The notes under the pieces are model-generated. The model was not told where the DNA came from. It ran no database searches and worked only from the letters and a program-made list of their open reading frames with translations. 64,000 bases of DNA from Marinobacterium weihaiense (GTDB taxonomy: Bacteria > Pseudomonadota > Gammaproteobacteria > Pseudomonadales > Balneatricaceae): NCBI RefSeq assembly GCF_019061305.1, contig NZ_JAHQZT010000012.1, positions 1 through 64,000 of the forward strand, read 5' to 3'. The position numbers were made by a program, and so were the translations under genes. Shown piece by piece: positions 37,508-50,266 of this stretch (the first letter of the stretch is position 1; each line of letters opens with the position of its first letter).

Positions 37508-37518
37508 GCGCTTAGCCC
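37501..37518. repeat. 18-bp perfect palindrome at the glyS stop codon
   Basis: GGGCTAAGCGCTTAGCCC reads the same on both strands and contains the glyS TAA. It lies just ahead of the hairpin terminator at 37529. Confidence 0.7.
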
Positions 37519-37528
37519 CTCCAAGACA

Positions 37529-37554
37529 AGCCCCGCAACTGCGGGGCTTTTTTT
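37529..37554 (+). terminator. Terminator of glyQ-glyS
   Basis: AGCCCCGC / GCGGGGCT stem, AACT loop, followed by a run of T residues. Confidence 0.92.
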
Positions 37555-37596
37555 GGCCCGCCGTTCAGCAATGGCACTGCCGAAACAGATCCCGAC

Positions 37597-37612
37597 TGTT
37601 TCACGTGAAACA
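37597..37612. other. parS centromere site (perfect 16-bp palindrome)
   Basis: TGTTTCACGTGAAACA is identical to the consensus chromosomal parS, the ParB-binding centromere. It lies in the gap between the converging glyS and gyrB terminators, about 8 kb from the dnaA-rpmH gap. parA and parB are encoded in the same window. Chromosomal parS sites are usually within a few tens of kilobases of oriC. Confidence 0.92.
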
Positions 37613-37691
37613 TCTTCTATACGGCCATGACAGCATTTGGCACGCATACCCGACCTGAATAACGGCTGCACCTGTTCCTCACCACAGGCGC

Positions 37692-37717
37692 AAAAAAGCC
37701 GCTCCTAAGAGCGGCTT
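37692..37717 (-). terminator. Terminator of recF-gyrB
   Basis: On the minus strand AAGCCGCTC / GAGCGGCTT pair around a 4-nt loop and are followed by a T-run. It ends gyrB transcription, 24 bp past its stop. Confidence 0.9.
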
Positions 37718-37741
37718 GTTGGACGGGCTGACAGTTGCCGA

Positions 37742-41268
<3,527 letters not shown>

Positions 41269-41337
41269 GAAGGCTTAACGCGTGCGTCCGGGGTTGGCGG
41301 GCAAATATGGCCGCTGGGGCGATCATCTTAAGGCCAT

Positions 41338-41366
41338 ATAGTACCGCTCCTGCCGATGAATGTCTG
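41338..41366 (-). promoter_or_regulatory. Candidate promoter for recF-gyrB
   Basis: Minus strand: CAGACA (-35), 17-bp spacer, TACTAT (-10), about 65 bp before recF ATG. It is needed because the dnaA-dnaN transcript is interrupted by the orphan gene. Confidence 0.4.
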
Positions 41367-41438
41367 CGCCCCTAATGCTCGCAATCTATCAGGCACACCG
41401 AAGAGATCCACTAGTGACCGCATTTGCGTACAGAATGT

Positions 41439-41466
41439 TTGAAATGCATGTTTAATTGGCTATTAT
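41439..41466 (+). promoter_or_regulatory. Candidate promoter for the orphan gene
   Basis: TTGAAA, 16-bp spacer, TATTAT, each hexamer five of six to consensus. It would leave a leader of about 250 nt before the gene at 41725. Confidence 0.4.
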
Positions 41467-41724
41467 GAACGTTAGTTTGGATGCTCCCAAAGGGAAAATC
41501 TTACCCACGAGGATCATGGCAGGGATTGCCGCCGATTCGATGCACCTGCAGGACGCGCCTCCCGGCACCGCATCAATCCGCTCGTTTCCGTGTACCCACC
41601 AGGTGCACTGGCCTGATGGCCACTGTTCTGCCCCCAATGGTTTGTCTTCTCGATCTGCCCGCGCATCCAGCCTCCACAGCTCAGCGGCGCACCGAGCTGA
41701 CAACAATAATAACCGGAAAGTGCC

Positions 41725-42591
41725 ATGCCCTGTTTTACCGTGACCTTTACCCGCTCGGTACTGGATCGTCTGACCGAGCATTCCGAACACTACACTCCCA
41801 TGGAACTGGCCTGCCTCGAGACAGGAGAGCCGCAGTTCTGGCTCAAGGCCCCCACGGCAGCCCTGGCCGAAACCTTCTGCCGCCTGACAGCGGGTAATGA
41901 CGACTTCACCTGTCTCGCGCTGGACACCCCGGCCGTTGACGGCACGGGGGATGAACTCGACAGCGGCATCGATATTGTGCTGGATTATGACGGTATGCCG
42001 GTAAAATACAGGGATACACCTGTACTGACCGCCCTCTGCAATGCCGTACCGCCGCTGACCGAACATGCCCGTTTCGCACGCGAGTTCACCGAGATGCTGG
42101 CGGCGGCCGGCTTCGGTGACGTTCAGATCGATGCGGCGCTGTCGCTGCTGGACGGGCGTGTCGACCCTGAACACACCCGTGCCGGTCAGCAAATGCACGG
42201 CCCTGATGCCGACCGCCAGGCGCTGCTGCAGGAAGCGCTGAATGAAGTGCTCTGGCTGCACGGCGTCAGCCGCGATCCCAAACATGACTTTGTCTGGCTG
42301 GAAACCCGTGGCCAGTACAGTGCAACTCTGTGCTGGCACAAGGATCAGCTGCTCTGTGGCCCGGCAGATGAGTTGCTGGCACGCATCACTGACTGGCATC
42401 AGAACGTGCTGGAGTTACAGGCGGATGCGGATTCCCTGCTGGGGCAGGTGCTGCTGAAACGCAAGCTATCCCTGCCGGGCAAACTCACGCCGGCCCCAGT
42501 ATGCCTGGAAGCTTGGCAGCTGTATCAGCAGGAGCAGATTCTAGACGCGCTGGATACGAATCTGGAGGCGCTGCTGGCCCACGCCATTTAG
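41725..42591 (+). CDS. Unrecognised protein encoded between recF and dnaN
   Basis: 288 aa with ATG 41725 behind CCGGAAAGTGCC. I do not recognise a family. It is acidic and soluble-looking, with no signal peptide or membrane segment, and many Asp, Glu, Leu and Ala. The first part (MPCFTVTFTRSVLDRLTEHSEHYTPMELACLETGEPQFWLKAP) looks alpha/beta; the second (about 110-288) looks helical, with QALLQEALNEVLWLHGVSRDPKHDFVWLETRG and a Leu-rich tail. Codon use resembles its neighbours, so recent transfer is not obvious. It runs opposite to dnaA, dnaN, recF and gyrB and interrupts that otherwise conserved order. It could be a lineage-specific replication accessory or an unrelated insertion; nothing in the sequence decides. 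Confidence 0.75.
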   Translation: MPCFTVTFTRSVLDRLTEHSEHYTPMELACLETGEPQFWLKAPTAALAETFCRLTAGNDDFTCLALDTPAVDGTGDELDSGIDIVLDYDGMPVKYRDTPVLTALCNAVPPLTEHARFAREFTEMLAAAGFGDVQIDAALSLLDGRVDPEHTRAGQQMHGPDADRQALLQEALNEVLWLHGVSRDPKHDFVWLETRGQYSATLCWHKDQLLCGPADELLARITDWHQNVLELQADADSLLGQVLLKRKLSLPGKLTPAPVCLEAWQLYQQEQILDALDTNLEALLAHAI

Positions 42592-42630
42592 TAGGCGTGG
42601 GCTCTGGCAGCAAGGCGGGATGCGGCGCAA

Positions 42631-43734
42631 TTACATCCGCATCGGCATGACAACGTACAGCGCTTCCGGCTCGTCCTGGCCCTGGATCAGGGCGCTGCTG
42701 TTGGAGTCCAGCAAGGTGAAGCGCACTACGTCGGAATTGAGGATCGACAGCACGTCCAGCAGGTAGTTGACGTTGAAGCCGATCTCCAGGTGACCGCCCT
42801 GATAATCCACGGCCACGGTTTCTTCCGCTTCTTCCTGCTCCGGGTTGTTGGCCATCACCTGCAGATAACCGTCATTCAGGGTCAGACGTACGCCGCGGTA
42901 CTTCTCGTTGGACAGAATCGCGATGCGGCTGAACACCTGGCGCAGCTCCTGGCGATCGCCCAGCAGCTCCTTGTCGCCGTTGCGCGGGATCACGCGCTGG
43001 TAATCCGGGAACTTGCCGTCCACCAGCTTGGAGGTGAAGGTGAAGTCACCCACGTTGGCGCGGATATGGTTGGCACCAATGACCAGCTTGACGCTCTCGT
43101 CACCGCCCTGCAGCAGGCGGGCCAGTTCCAGAATCCCCTTGCGCGGTACGATGATCTGCTGCTGGGAACCAGCATCGGTATCCACGCCGCTGACCGATGT
43201 GGCCAGACGGTGGCCGTCGGTGGCGACGCTGCGCAGTTCGCCGTCCTTGACCTCCAGCAGCATACCGTTGAGGTAGTAGCGCACGTCCTGCTGCGCCATG
43301 GAGAAGCCGGTCTGTTCGATCAGGCGACGCAGCGCCGACTGCGGCAGCTGCAGTTCGAAGGTCTCCGGGCTGTCTTCCACATTGGGGAATTCATGCGCCG
43401 GCAGGGTGGACAGGCTGAAACGGCTGCGACCGGACTTGATCATCATCTTCTGGCCGGACAGCTCCAGTTCAATGCGGGCATCATCGGCCAGAGATTTGCA
43501 GATATCCATCAGCTTGCGGGCCGGTACGGTCACCGAGCCGGCCTCGGCCGGTTCGTCCAGCTGTACACGTCCCACCAGCTCGACTTCCAGGTCGGTGCCG
43601 GTCAGCGACAGCTGGTCACCCTCTGCCACCAGCAGGATGTTGGACAGCACCGGCAGTGTCTGACGGCGTTCCACAACACCAGCGACCAGCTGCAGTGGTT
43701 TGATGAGCGCTTCGCGGGATATAACAAGTCTCAT
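42631..43734 (-). CDS. dnaN: DNA polymerase III beta sliding clamp
   Basis: 367 aa, the standard length, made of three clamp domains. It starts MRLVISREALIKPLQLVAGVVERRQTLPVLSNILL and ends with EALYVVMPMRM, the conserved C-terminal peptide. The clamp encircles DNA and tethers Pol III. It lies 28 bp downstream of dnaA and is presumably cotranscribed. Downstream it converges with the orphan gene (39-bp gap) instead of running into recF. Confidence 0.98.
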   Translation of the reverse strand: MRLVISREALIKPLQLVAGVVERRQTLPVLSNILLVAEGDQLSLTGTDLEVELVGRVQLDEPAEAGSVTVPARKLMDICKSLADDARIELELSGQKMMIKSGRSRFSLSTLPAHEFPNVEDSPETFELQLPQSALRRLIEQTGFSMAQQDVRYYLNGMLLEVKDGELRSVATDGHRLATSVSGVDTDAGSQQQIIVPRKGILELARLLQGGDESVKLVIGANHIRANVGDFTFTSKLVDGKFPDYQRVIPRNGDKELLGDRQELRQVFSRIAILSNEKYRGVRLTLNDGYLQVMANNPEQEEAEETVAVDYQGGHLEIGFNVNYLLDVLSILNSDVVRFTLLDSNSSALIQGQDEPEALYVVMPMRM

Positions 43735-43762
43735 GATTCTGGCTACCCTGTCAGGTCCATCA

Positions 43763-45406
43763 CTACGCCGTCAGATGACGCAGCAGGTTTTTGTAATCTT
43801 CAGCAATATCGGTATCGGTCTCACGCAGCGACTTGATCTTGCGGCAGGCGTGCAGCACCGTCGTATGATCTCGGCCGCCAAAGGCGTTGCCGATTTCGGG
43901 CAAACTGTGGTTGGTCAACTCTTTCGCCAGGCTCATGGCCATCTGACGCGGCCGCGCCACAGAACGGCTACGGCGTTTGGAGAGCAGATCAGCCACCTTG
44001 ATCTTGTAATAGTCGGCGACTACCCGTTGAATGTTGTCAATACTAACCTGTTTGTCCTGCAACGCCAGCAGGTCTTTCAGGGATTCCTTGATAAAGGGAG
44101 TATTGATCGCATTCCCGGTAAAGTGGGCGTTGGCGATAACACGCTTGAGCGCGCCTTCCAGCTCGCGCACGTTGGAGCGGATTTTCTGCGCCAGGAAGAA
44201 GGCGGCATCGTCGGGCAGGTTGACCTGCGCTTCCTGCGCCTTCTTCATCAGAATCGCCACCCGGGTTTCCAGTTCCGGCGGCTCGATCGCGACCGTCAGG
44301 CCCCAGCCGAAGCGGGACTTGAGGCGTTCTTCCACACCATGGATCTCCTTCGGATAGCGGTCACTGGTCAGGATCATCTGCTGACCGCCTTCAAGCAGGG
44401 CGTTGAAGGTATGGAAAAACTCTTCCTGGGAACGCTCCTTGCCGGCAAAGAACTGAATGTCATCAATCAGCAGCGCATCCACCGACCGGTAGTAGCGCTT
44501 GAAGTCGTTGATGGCATTCAGCTGCAGTGCCTTGACCATGTCGGCTACGAAGCGCTCGGAGTGCAGGTAAACGATACGGGCATTGGGGTTGCGCTTGAGC
44601 ATTTCGGTTCCCACCGCATGCATCAAGTGCGTTTTACCCAGGCCCACGCCGCCATAGATAAACAGTGGATTGTAAGACCCGCCCGGATTGTCGGCCACCT
44701 GCTGAGCCGCGGCCAGCGCCAGCTGGTTGGACTTGCCCTGCACAAAGGACTCGAAGGTGAACATCGGGTTGAGGTTGGACTGATGGCGCACGCCCCCCTC
44801 GACCTCGACCCGACGGCCCCCGCCCATGCCGGAAATGCCCGCCATGCTATTGATCGGCTCGGGCTGTTCAAACTGATCGAAGAAGCCCATCTGCGGTGTC
44901 GGCTCGACAGCCGGTTCAACCACGGCATCATCCACGCGGGAAGTATCGGGCCGGGGCTGGGACGTCGGTGCCGCCTGGGGCATCATCTGAGATGCCGGCT
45001 GAGGCTGACCGTTGAGGGCCATGGCCGATTCAGGCCCTGCCTGCCAGCTCGATGCTGACGAGGGCTCAGGCGGACGGGCCACTGGCGCTTGACGTTCCGG
45101 CATGGCTCGCGGTGTGCGCATGCGGCCGGGTGCCGTGCGCGGACGCGGGGCGGCCGCCGAAGGACCCGATACGTCAAGGCGTACCTCGACGCTCATGTCA
45201 CCTGTGGTTTCGCAGACGGCCTGCTGGATACGGGCCAGGAACTTGTCGGCGACCCAGTCCTTGACGAAACGGTTGGGCGCCAGCAACAGCAGTTCGCTGC
45301 CCGCACTGTCTTGCGCGCGCAGAGGCCTTATCCAAGTGTTGAATTGCTGGGAGGGAAATTCCTGCTGCAACGCCCGCAGGCACTGCTCCCAAAGATCAAC
45401 TGACAT
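43763..45406 (-). CDS. dnaA: DnaA, chromosomal replication initiator
   Basis: 547 aa, longer than the approximately 467 aa of E. coli because of an extended Pro/Gln/Ala-rich domain II (about 85-205). Domain I is [24 protein letters not shown]. The AAA+ domain has [27 protein letters not shown] and the arginine-finger region. Domain IV ends with the DNA-binding signature [14 protein letters not shown]. Start ATG 45406 follows GGGAGTAGATGG. A DnaA box overlaps its likely promoter, suggesting autoregulation. Confidence 0.98.
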   Translation of the reverse strand: MSVDLWEQCLRALQQEFPSQQFNTWIRPLRAQDSAGSELLLLAPNRFVKDWVADKFLARIQQAVCETTGDMSVEVRLDVSGPSAAAPRPRTAPGRMRTPRAMPERQAPVARPPEPSSASSWQAGPESAMALNGQPQPASQMMPQAAPTSQPRPDTSRVDDAVVEPAVEPTPQMGFFDQFEQPEPINSMAGISGMGGGRRVEVEGGVRHQSNLNPMFTFESFVQGKSNQLALAAAQQVADNPGGSYNPLFIYGGVGLGKTHLMHAVGTEMLKRNPNARIVYLHSERFVADMVKALQLNAINDFKRYYRSVDALLIDDIQFFAGKERSQEEFFHTFNALLEGGQQMILTSDRYPKEIHGVEERLKSRFGWGLTVAIEPPELETRVAILMKKAQEAQVNLPDDAAFFLAQKIRSNVRELEGALKRVIANAHFTGNAINTPFIKESLKDLLALQDKQVSIDNIQRVVADYYKIKVADLLSKRRSRSVARPRQMAMSLAKELTNHSLPEIGNAFGGRDHTTVLHACRKIKSLRETDTDIAEDYKNLLRHLTA

Positions 45407-45471
45407 CCATCTACTCCCGACCGCTCAGGCTTCAGAGTCCAAGGGGTGATCACGTATATAAAAGGAGCATC

Positions 45472-45500
45472 ATTCTAACGCCTTGAAACACGGTTATCCA
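45472..45500 (-). promoter_or_regulatory. Candidate dnaA promoter overlapping a DnaA box
   Basis: Minus strand: TGGATA (-35), exactly 17-bp spacer, TAGAAT (-10), about 66 bp before the dnaA start. The -35 lies inside the DnaA box at 45494-45502. Confidence 0.45.
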
Positions 45501-45502
45501 CA
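45494..45502 (+). promoter_or_regulatory. DnaA box in the dnaA upstream region
   Basis: TTATCCACA, a perfect match to the high-affinity DnaA binding consensus TTATNCACA. Confidence 0.85.
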
Positions 45503-45812
45503 GTAAAAACCGCTTTTGTGCAAAAAGATGAATAACTCCTGCGACCGTGGAAAAACCGGGACTCCGACCAATCAGGCCCCTGTCAAACCGGCTGGAAAAC
45601 AGTTTGAGAACATGTTGTATTCAGCTTAATCAACAGATCAATACATTGTTTTAAAAGGATTAAACTAGGATATCAACAAAATCATGGCTAGCCTGCGTCC
45701 ATTTCACTGTGCCGGCTTCCTTGCCCTGGGTATCCACGGCAGTCCGTATCGCCGCTTGAGCATCCACGGAAACCTGAATCGGCCATTTTTTCGGCAATTC
45801 TGCAAAAAGTGT

Positions 45813-45841
45813 TTGCAAGATAACCAGTAATTCCCTAAGAT
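45813..45841 (+). promoter_or_regulatory. Candidate rpmH promoter
   Basis: TTGCAA, 17-bp spacer, TAAGAT, 71 bp before the rpmH start and the only well-spaced pair seen in the gap on this strand. Confidence 0.4.
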
Positions 45842-45911
45842 TTCGCGTCTTGATTTTTTACCCGTGGATATCAGCCACCTCACGTACATCAGTGTAAGTA
45901 GGACTGAGGCA

Positions 45912-46046
45912 ATGAAAAGAACATTCCAACCCAGCGTTCTGAAACGCAAACGTAATCACGGTTTCCGTGCTCGCATGGCCACCAAAGGCGGCCGTCAGGT
46001 TCTGAACCGTCGTCGCGCCAAAGGTCGTAAGCGTCTGTCTGCTTGA
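45912..46046 (+). CDS. rpmH: Ribosomal protein bL34
   Basis: 44 aa, very basic: [20 protein letters not shown] onward, ending GRKRLSA, essentially the universal L34 sequence. ATG 45912 is preceded by GAGG; an upstream in-frame ATG at 45864 would add 16 non-conserved residues. It is part of the large ribosomal subunit and leads the rpmH-rnpA-yidC unit. Confidence 0.98.
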   Translation: MKRTFQPSVLKRKRNHGFRARMATKGGRQVLNRRRAKGRKRLSA

Positions 46047-46076
46047 TTCAGACACTGCATAAGGTCGCATGACTGA

Positions 46077-46442
46077 ATGACCGACTTCCGATATCCCCGC
46101 CAGTTGCGTCTGTTGACCGGCGGGGATTTCAAACGCGTTTTCGACCGAGCGGTCGTCAAAGTACCGGAACAGCAGCTGCTGATCCTGGCCCGCCCCAACG
46201 ATCTCGGACATCCCCGGATCGGCTTTGTCATATCCAAGAAAAATGTCCGTCGGGCGGTGCAACGTAACCGTGTACGGCGTATCATTCGCGAATCGTTTCG
46301 CCTGCACCAGCATCAACTCCCGGCTCTCGACATGATTATCCTGGCCCGCAAGGGACTGGACACTCTTGATAACGCCGAATTGCATGCCATGATCAGGCGT
46401 TGCTGGTCCCGCGCCGGCAAGAAAGCCCGAAAGCTCACATAA
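46077..46442 (+). CDS. rnpA: Ribonuclease P protein component
   Basis: 121 aa. LLTGGDFKRVFDRAV, GFVISKKNVRRAVQRNRVRRIIRESFR (the RNR motif that contacts the RNA subunit) and LILARPND are clear. It assists RNase P RNA in maturing tRNA 5' ends. It starts 30 bp after rpmH. The small yidD gene that usually follows is absent; yidC starts only 21 bp after the stop. Confidence 0.96.
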   Translation: MTDFRYPRQLRLLTGGDFKRVFDRAVVKVPEQQLLILARPNDLGHPRIGFVISKKNVRRAVQRNRVRRIIRESFRLHQHQLPALDMIILARKGLDTLDNAELHAMIRRCWSRAGKKARKLT

Positions 46443-46463
46443 CAAACTGATGGTTCTTCCACC

Positions 46464-48131
46464 ATGGATGTACAGCGAGTCATACTGATTGCCGCTCTGG
46501 CACTGGTCTCCTATCTGATGGTGCTGCAGTGGAACGAGGACTATGGTCCTTCCCAGCAGCCACAGCAGCAGGCCGCTACCGTCTCCGCCTACGCCGACGC
46601 TGCCGCGGGCGAAGCTTCCGAACTGCCCCAAGCCAGCAACGCCACCGGTAATGCTGACATTCCGGCAACTGCCGCCGGTCCGATTGCCGCCGCCAAAAGC
46701 CAGTCCTTGATCCATGTGCGTACCGACGTCCTCGACCTGTTGATCGATCCGCATGGCGGCGACATCATTCAGGTGGCGCTACCGGAGCACCTGGCAGCCC
46801 TGGCCAGCGACCAGCCTTTCGTGCTGCTGGAGCAGAATGCCAACCGTACCTATGTGGCCCAGAGCGGCCTGATCGGTCGCAATGGCCCGGATGCCAGCGC
46901 CGACGGTCGCCCGGTCTATAGTGCGGCCCAGTCCGAATACACGCTGGAAGGCGATACCCTGAACGTCGACCTCACGCTGACCACGGACCAGGGTGTTGAC
47001 GTCACCAAGCGCTTCACCTTTGCCAAGGGCGCCTACAAGGTCGATGTCGAATTTATCGTCAATAACGCCTCCGACGCGCCTTTCGAAGCAGTCCTGTTCG
47101 GTCAGATCAAGCGTGACGGTTCCGCCGATCCGTCGCAACAGACCAGCATGGGCATGCAGTCCTATCTGGGTGCCGTGTTCTCCACTGCCGAGAACAACTA
47201 CCAGAAAGTCGATTTCGACGACATGGACGAAGAGCGCTTCAAGGCCCAGAGCCCGGATGGCTGGGTCGCCATGGTGCAGCACTATTTCCTCAGTGCCTGG
47301 ATTCCGGCACCGGGTGCCGAATACACCTATGAATCCCGCAAGATCAACGGCCAGTACCTGGTCGGCTTCCTGTCACCGAGCTTCAGTGTGGCACCGGGCC
47401 AGACCCAGACGGTCAGTGCCGACTTCTATGCCGGTCCCAAGGATGTTGATCAGCTGGAACAGATCGCACCGAACCTGGAACTGACCATCGATTACGGCTG
47501 GCTGTGGTGGATCGCCTCGCCGCTGTACATGCTGCTGAAGTGGATTCACTCAGTGGTGGGCAACTGGGGCCTGGCAATCATCGGCATCACCATCCTGGTC
47601 AAGGCCGCGCTGTTCCACCTGAACGCCAAGGCGTTCAAGTCCATGGCCAAGATGCGCAAGTTCGGTCCGGAAATGGCCCGCCTGAAGGAACTCTACGGTG
47701 ATGACCGCCAGAAGATGTCCCAGGAAATGATGAAGCTGTACCAGAAGGAAAAGATCAATCCGCTGGGCGGCTGTCTGCCGATCCTGGTGCAGATGCCGGT
47801 ATTCATCGCCCTGTACTGGGTACTGATGGAATCCGTCGAGCTGCGTCATGCGCCGTTCTATGGCTACATTCAGGATCTGTCGCAGATGGACCCGTACTTC
47901 ATCCTGCCGATCCTGATGGGTGTGACCATGTTCATCCAGCAGATGCTGAACCCGACTCCGCCTGATCCCATGCAGGCCAAGATGATGAAAATGCTGCCGA
48001 TTCTGTTCACCTTCTTCTTCCTCTGGTTCCCGGCCGGTCTGGTGCTGTACTGGCTGGTCAATAACATTCTGTCGATCGCCCAGCAGTACGTGATCAACAA
48101 GCAGATCGAAGCCGGCGACGTCAAAGACTAA
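46464..48131 (+). CDS. yidC: Membrane protein insertase YidC
   Basis: 555 aa. An N-terminal transmembrane segment ([18 protein letters not shown]) precedes a large periplasmic domain (about 60-340), followed by the conserved insertase core: [81 protein letters not shown], and [27 protein letters not shown]. It inserts inner-membrane proteins with or without Sec. A terminator follows. Confidence 0.98.
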   Translation: MDVQRVILIAALALVSYLMVLQWNEDYGPSQQPQQQAATVSAYADAAAGEASELPQASNATGNADIPATAAGPIAAAKSQSLIHVRTDVLDLLIDPHGGDIIQVALPEHLAALASDQPFVLLEQNANRTYVAQSGLIGRNGPDASADGRPVYSAAQSEYTLEGDTLNVDLTLTTDQGVDVTKRFTFAKGAYKVDVEFIVNNASDAPFEAVLFGQIKRDGSADPSQQTSMGMQSYLGAVFSTAENNYQKVDFDDMDEERFKAQSPDGWVAMVQHYFLSAWIPAPGAEYTYESRKINGQYLVGFLSPSFSVAPGQTQTVSADFYAGPKDVDQLEQIAPNLELTIDYGWLWWIASPLYMLLKWIHSVVGNWGLAIIGITILVKAALFHLNAKAFKSMAKMRKFGPEMARLKELYGDDRQKMSQEMMKLYQKEKINPLGGCLPILVQMPVFIALYWVLMESVELRHAPFYGYIQDLSQMDPYFILPILMGVTMFIQQMLNPTPPDPMQAKMMKMLPILFTFFFLWFPAGLVLYWLVNNILSIAQQYVINKQIEAGDVKD

Positions 48132-48155
48132 CGCTCGCTTCCACAGTAGAATAAA

Positions 48156-48177
48156 AGGCTCCTTCGGGAGCCTTTTT
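48156..48177 (+). terminator. Terminator between yidC and mnmE
   Basis: AGGCTCC / GGAGCCT stem with a TTCG tetraloop, followed by T residues. Confidence 0.92.
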
Positions 48178-48213
48178 GCGTTTCAGCATCACGATCAGGG
48201 TCAGGAGATTCAC

Positions 48214-49581
48214 ATGCTCGGTACCACTCAGGACACCATTGCCGCTCAGGCCACACCGCCCGGACGTGGCGGTGTCGGCATCATTCGTCTGTCCGGTCCT
48301 CAGGCACTGAGCATCGCCGAACAGCTGCTGGGATTTGCCCCCAGACCGCGTCACGCACACTACACCCCATTTCTGGGCGAGGGCGGGCAGGTGCTGGATC
48401 AGGGCATCGCGTTGTACTTCCCCAACCCGCACTCCTTTACCGGCGAAGACGTGGTCGAACTCCAGGGCCACGGCGGTCCGGTGATCATCGACCTGCTGCT
48501 GCAGCGCTGTATCGCCCTCGGCGCACGCCTGGCGCGTCCCGGCGAGTTCTCCGAACGGGCCTTCCTCAATGACAAACTGGACCTGGCCCAGGCCGAGGCG
48601 ATCGCCGACCTGATCGACAGTTCCTCCGAGCAGGCGGCACGCTGTGCACTGCGCTCACTGCAGGGGGCTTTCTCCGAGCGGGTGCATGCACTGGTGGAAG
48701 CACTGATTCAGCTACGCATCTATGTCGAGGCCGCCATCGACTTCCCCGAGGAGGAGATCGACTTTCTCGCCGACGGCAAGGTGCAGAGCGATCTTGAGCG
48801 GATCCTTATGCAACTGGGTGAGGTGCGCCGGGAAGCCCGCCAGGGCAGCCTGTTGCGCGAAGGCATGAACGTGGTGATCGCCGGTCGCCCCAACGCCGGC
48901 AAGTCGAGCCTGCTCAATGCGCTGGCGGGGCGCGAAACCGCCATTGTCACCGATATCGAAGGCACCACCCGCGATGTACTGCGCGAACATATCCACATCG
49001 ACGGCATGCCGCTGCATATTATCGATACCGCCGGGTTGCGTGATGCGCCGGACGCCGTGGAGCGCATTGGCATTGACCGCGCCTGGGAAGAGATCCGCAA
49101 GGCCGATCGTATTCTGATGATGGTGGACAGCACCCGCTCGGCCACCACCGACCCGGCCGAGCTCTGGCCGGAGCTGGCCGATCATCTGGACGACTTCAGC
49201 CATGTCACGCTGATCCGCAACAAGGCCGACCTGACCGGCGAGTCCATCGGCCTGGAGCAGCAGGGCGAGTACACCCTGATCCGCCTCAGCGCCAAGGGCG
49301 GCGAGGGTGTTGATCAGTTGCGCCAGCACCTGAAGGAAGTGATGGGGTTCAGCAGCACTACCGAGGGCGGCTTCATGGCCCGTCGCCGTCATGTCGATGC
49401 CCTGGAACGTGCCCGCGAGCTGCTGGACACCGGGGCCGAACAGCTGCAGCTGCACGGTGCCGGTGAACTGCTGGCGGAAGACCTGCGTCAGGCCCAGCAG
49501 GTACTGAGCGAGATCACCGGCGAGTTCACCTCCGACGATCTGCTGGGGCGGATCTTCAGCTCCTTCTGCATCGGCAAGTGA
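48214..49581 (+). CDS. mnmE: tRNA modification GTPase MnmE
   Basis: 455 aa. The N-terminal formyl-THF-binding domain starts [22 protein letters not shown]. The G domain carries [16 protein letters not shown], the G2/G3 motifs DIEGTTRD and IDTAGLRD, and NKADL; the chain ends FCIGK with the essential Cys. With MnmG it makes the cmnm5 modification of the wobble uridine. It is separated from mnmG by 857 bp. Confidence 0.98.
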   Translation: MLGTTQDTIAAQATPPGRGGVGIIRLSGPQALSIAEQLLGFAPRPRHAHYTPFLGEGGQVLDQGIALYFPNPHSFTGEDVVELQGHGGPVIIDLLLQRCIALGARLARPGEFSERAFLNDKLDLAQAEAIADLIDSSSEQAARCALRSLQGAFSERVHALVEALIQLRIYVEAAIDFPEEEIDFLADGKVQSDLERILMQLGEVRREARQGSLLREGMNVVIAGRPNAGKSSLLNALAGRETAIVTDIEGTTRDVLREHIHIDGMPLHIIDTAGLRDAPDAVERIGIDRAWEEIRKADRILMMVDSTRSATTDPAELWPELADHLDDFSHVTLIRNKADLTGESIGLEQQGEYTLIRLSAKGGEGVDQLRQHLKEVMGFSSTTEGGFMARRRHVDALERARELLDTGAEQLQLHGAGELLAEDLRQAQQVLSEITGEFTSDDLLGRIFSSFCIGK

Positions 49582-49588
49582 TCCCTCC

Positions 49589-49612
49589 GGCGCGGGTGAT
49601 CGGTCCCGCGCC
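49589..49612 (+). terminator. Weak hairpin terminator after mnmE
   Basis: GGCGCGGG / CCCGCGCC with an 8-nt loop, 8 bp after the mnmE stop. Only a loose pyrimidine tail follows. Confidence 0.45.
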
Positions 49613-50266
49613 TTGCCTCTCCATCCCCTGGCCTTGTCCACCCGTACTTATCCACACACTTTTTTTCATGCCGGCCGATTTTTTTTATTCACATCCGTGC
49701 GTCCAGTCTTGTGAGTTCTGCCGATCAAACCTCACCCTGGATCACCTCCCTATGGTAACCCGGCTGTGCATAAAAGATTTATTCAACTTTTATCAACAGC
49801 CAGCAACGCTCTCAACTGCATGATATATATGGTTTTTTTGACTTAACCCTGCTTTTCGCGGTAACCTTGTTCACATATGGCAGGCGTGCTATCGGCAACA
49901 CTTATACAGGTCATTCACAGAGTTATTCAACAGGATTGTTCCGTTTTTTCAGCGCCCTGCGTATACCTATTTCGAAAGAAACACAGGTTGTACCGGCGTT
50001 TACCAAGGCTTTATTCAGCAGAAATATTTGTGCACATTACATTGCGCATATCCTGTCACTGTTACCGGCAATCAGTTGTGCGTAAGCATTGGACAATTTC
50101 AACCTGTGTGTAACCAGCCTTCTTGTGCACAGCTCATCCCAAGCTCGCTACCAGCCTCCGGGGATGTGTTGTACAGGGTTTGTTGCTATATAACCTACTG
50201 ATATGAATGAACTAATAGCAACTATCCACGAAAATGCGCCAACCTAAATACAGTAAACAACAACAA

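Larger units (their letters stand above)
41269..41724. other. 456-bp non-coding gap between recF and the orphan gene
   Basis: It holds divergent promoter-like sequences (minus at 41338-41366, plus at 41439-41466). Short open frames occur (for example 41456-41743 plus) but have no ribosome-binding site or recognisable motif. No tRNA-like or terminator structure seen. Confidence 0.6.
45407..45911. other. dnaA-rpmH intergenic region, possible oriC or regulatory region
   Basis: 505 bp without a gene, at the divergent boundary between dnaA (minus) and rpmH (plus), which is where Pseudomonas-type origins lie. It has one perfect DnaA box (45494-45502), weaker matches such as GTATCCACG at 45729, and AT-rich stretches near 45640-45680. 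It also holds the likely dnaA and rpmH promoters. One perfect box is few for a full origin. Confidence 0.5.

Noticed and set aside
41456-41743. 95-codon plus-strand frame in the recF leader gap
   Set aside because: No ribosome-binding site, begins at the -10 of the candidate promoter and overlaps the better-supported gene at 41725.
45704-45949. 81-codon minus-strand frame with a hydrophobic start
   Set aside because: Overlaps the rpmH start and leader antisense; no ribosome-binding site or homologous pattern.
49867-50113. Short plus-strand frames in the mnmE-mnmG gap
   Set aside because: AT-rich, no ribosome-binding site, overlapping DnaA-box matches; not convincing as genes.
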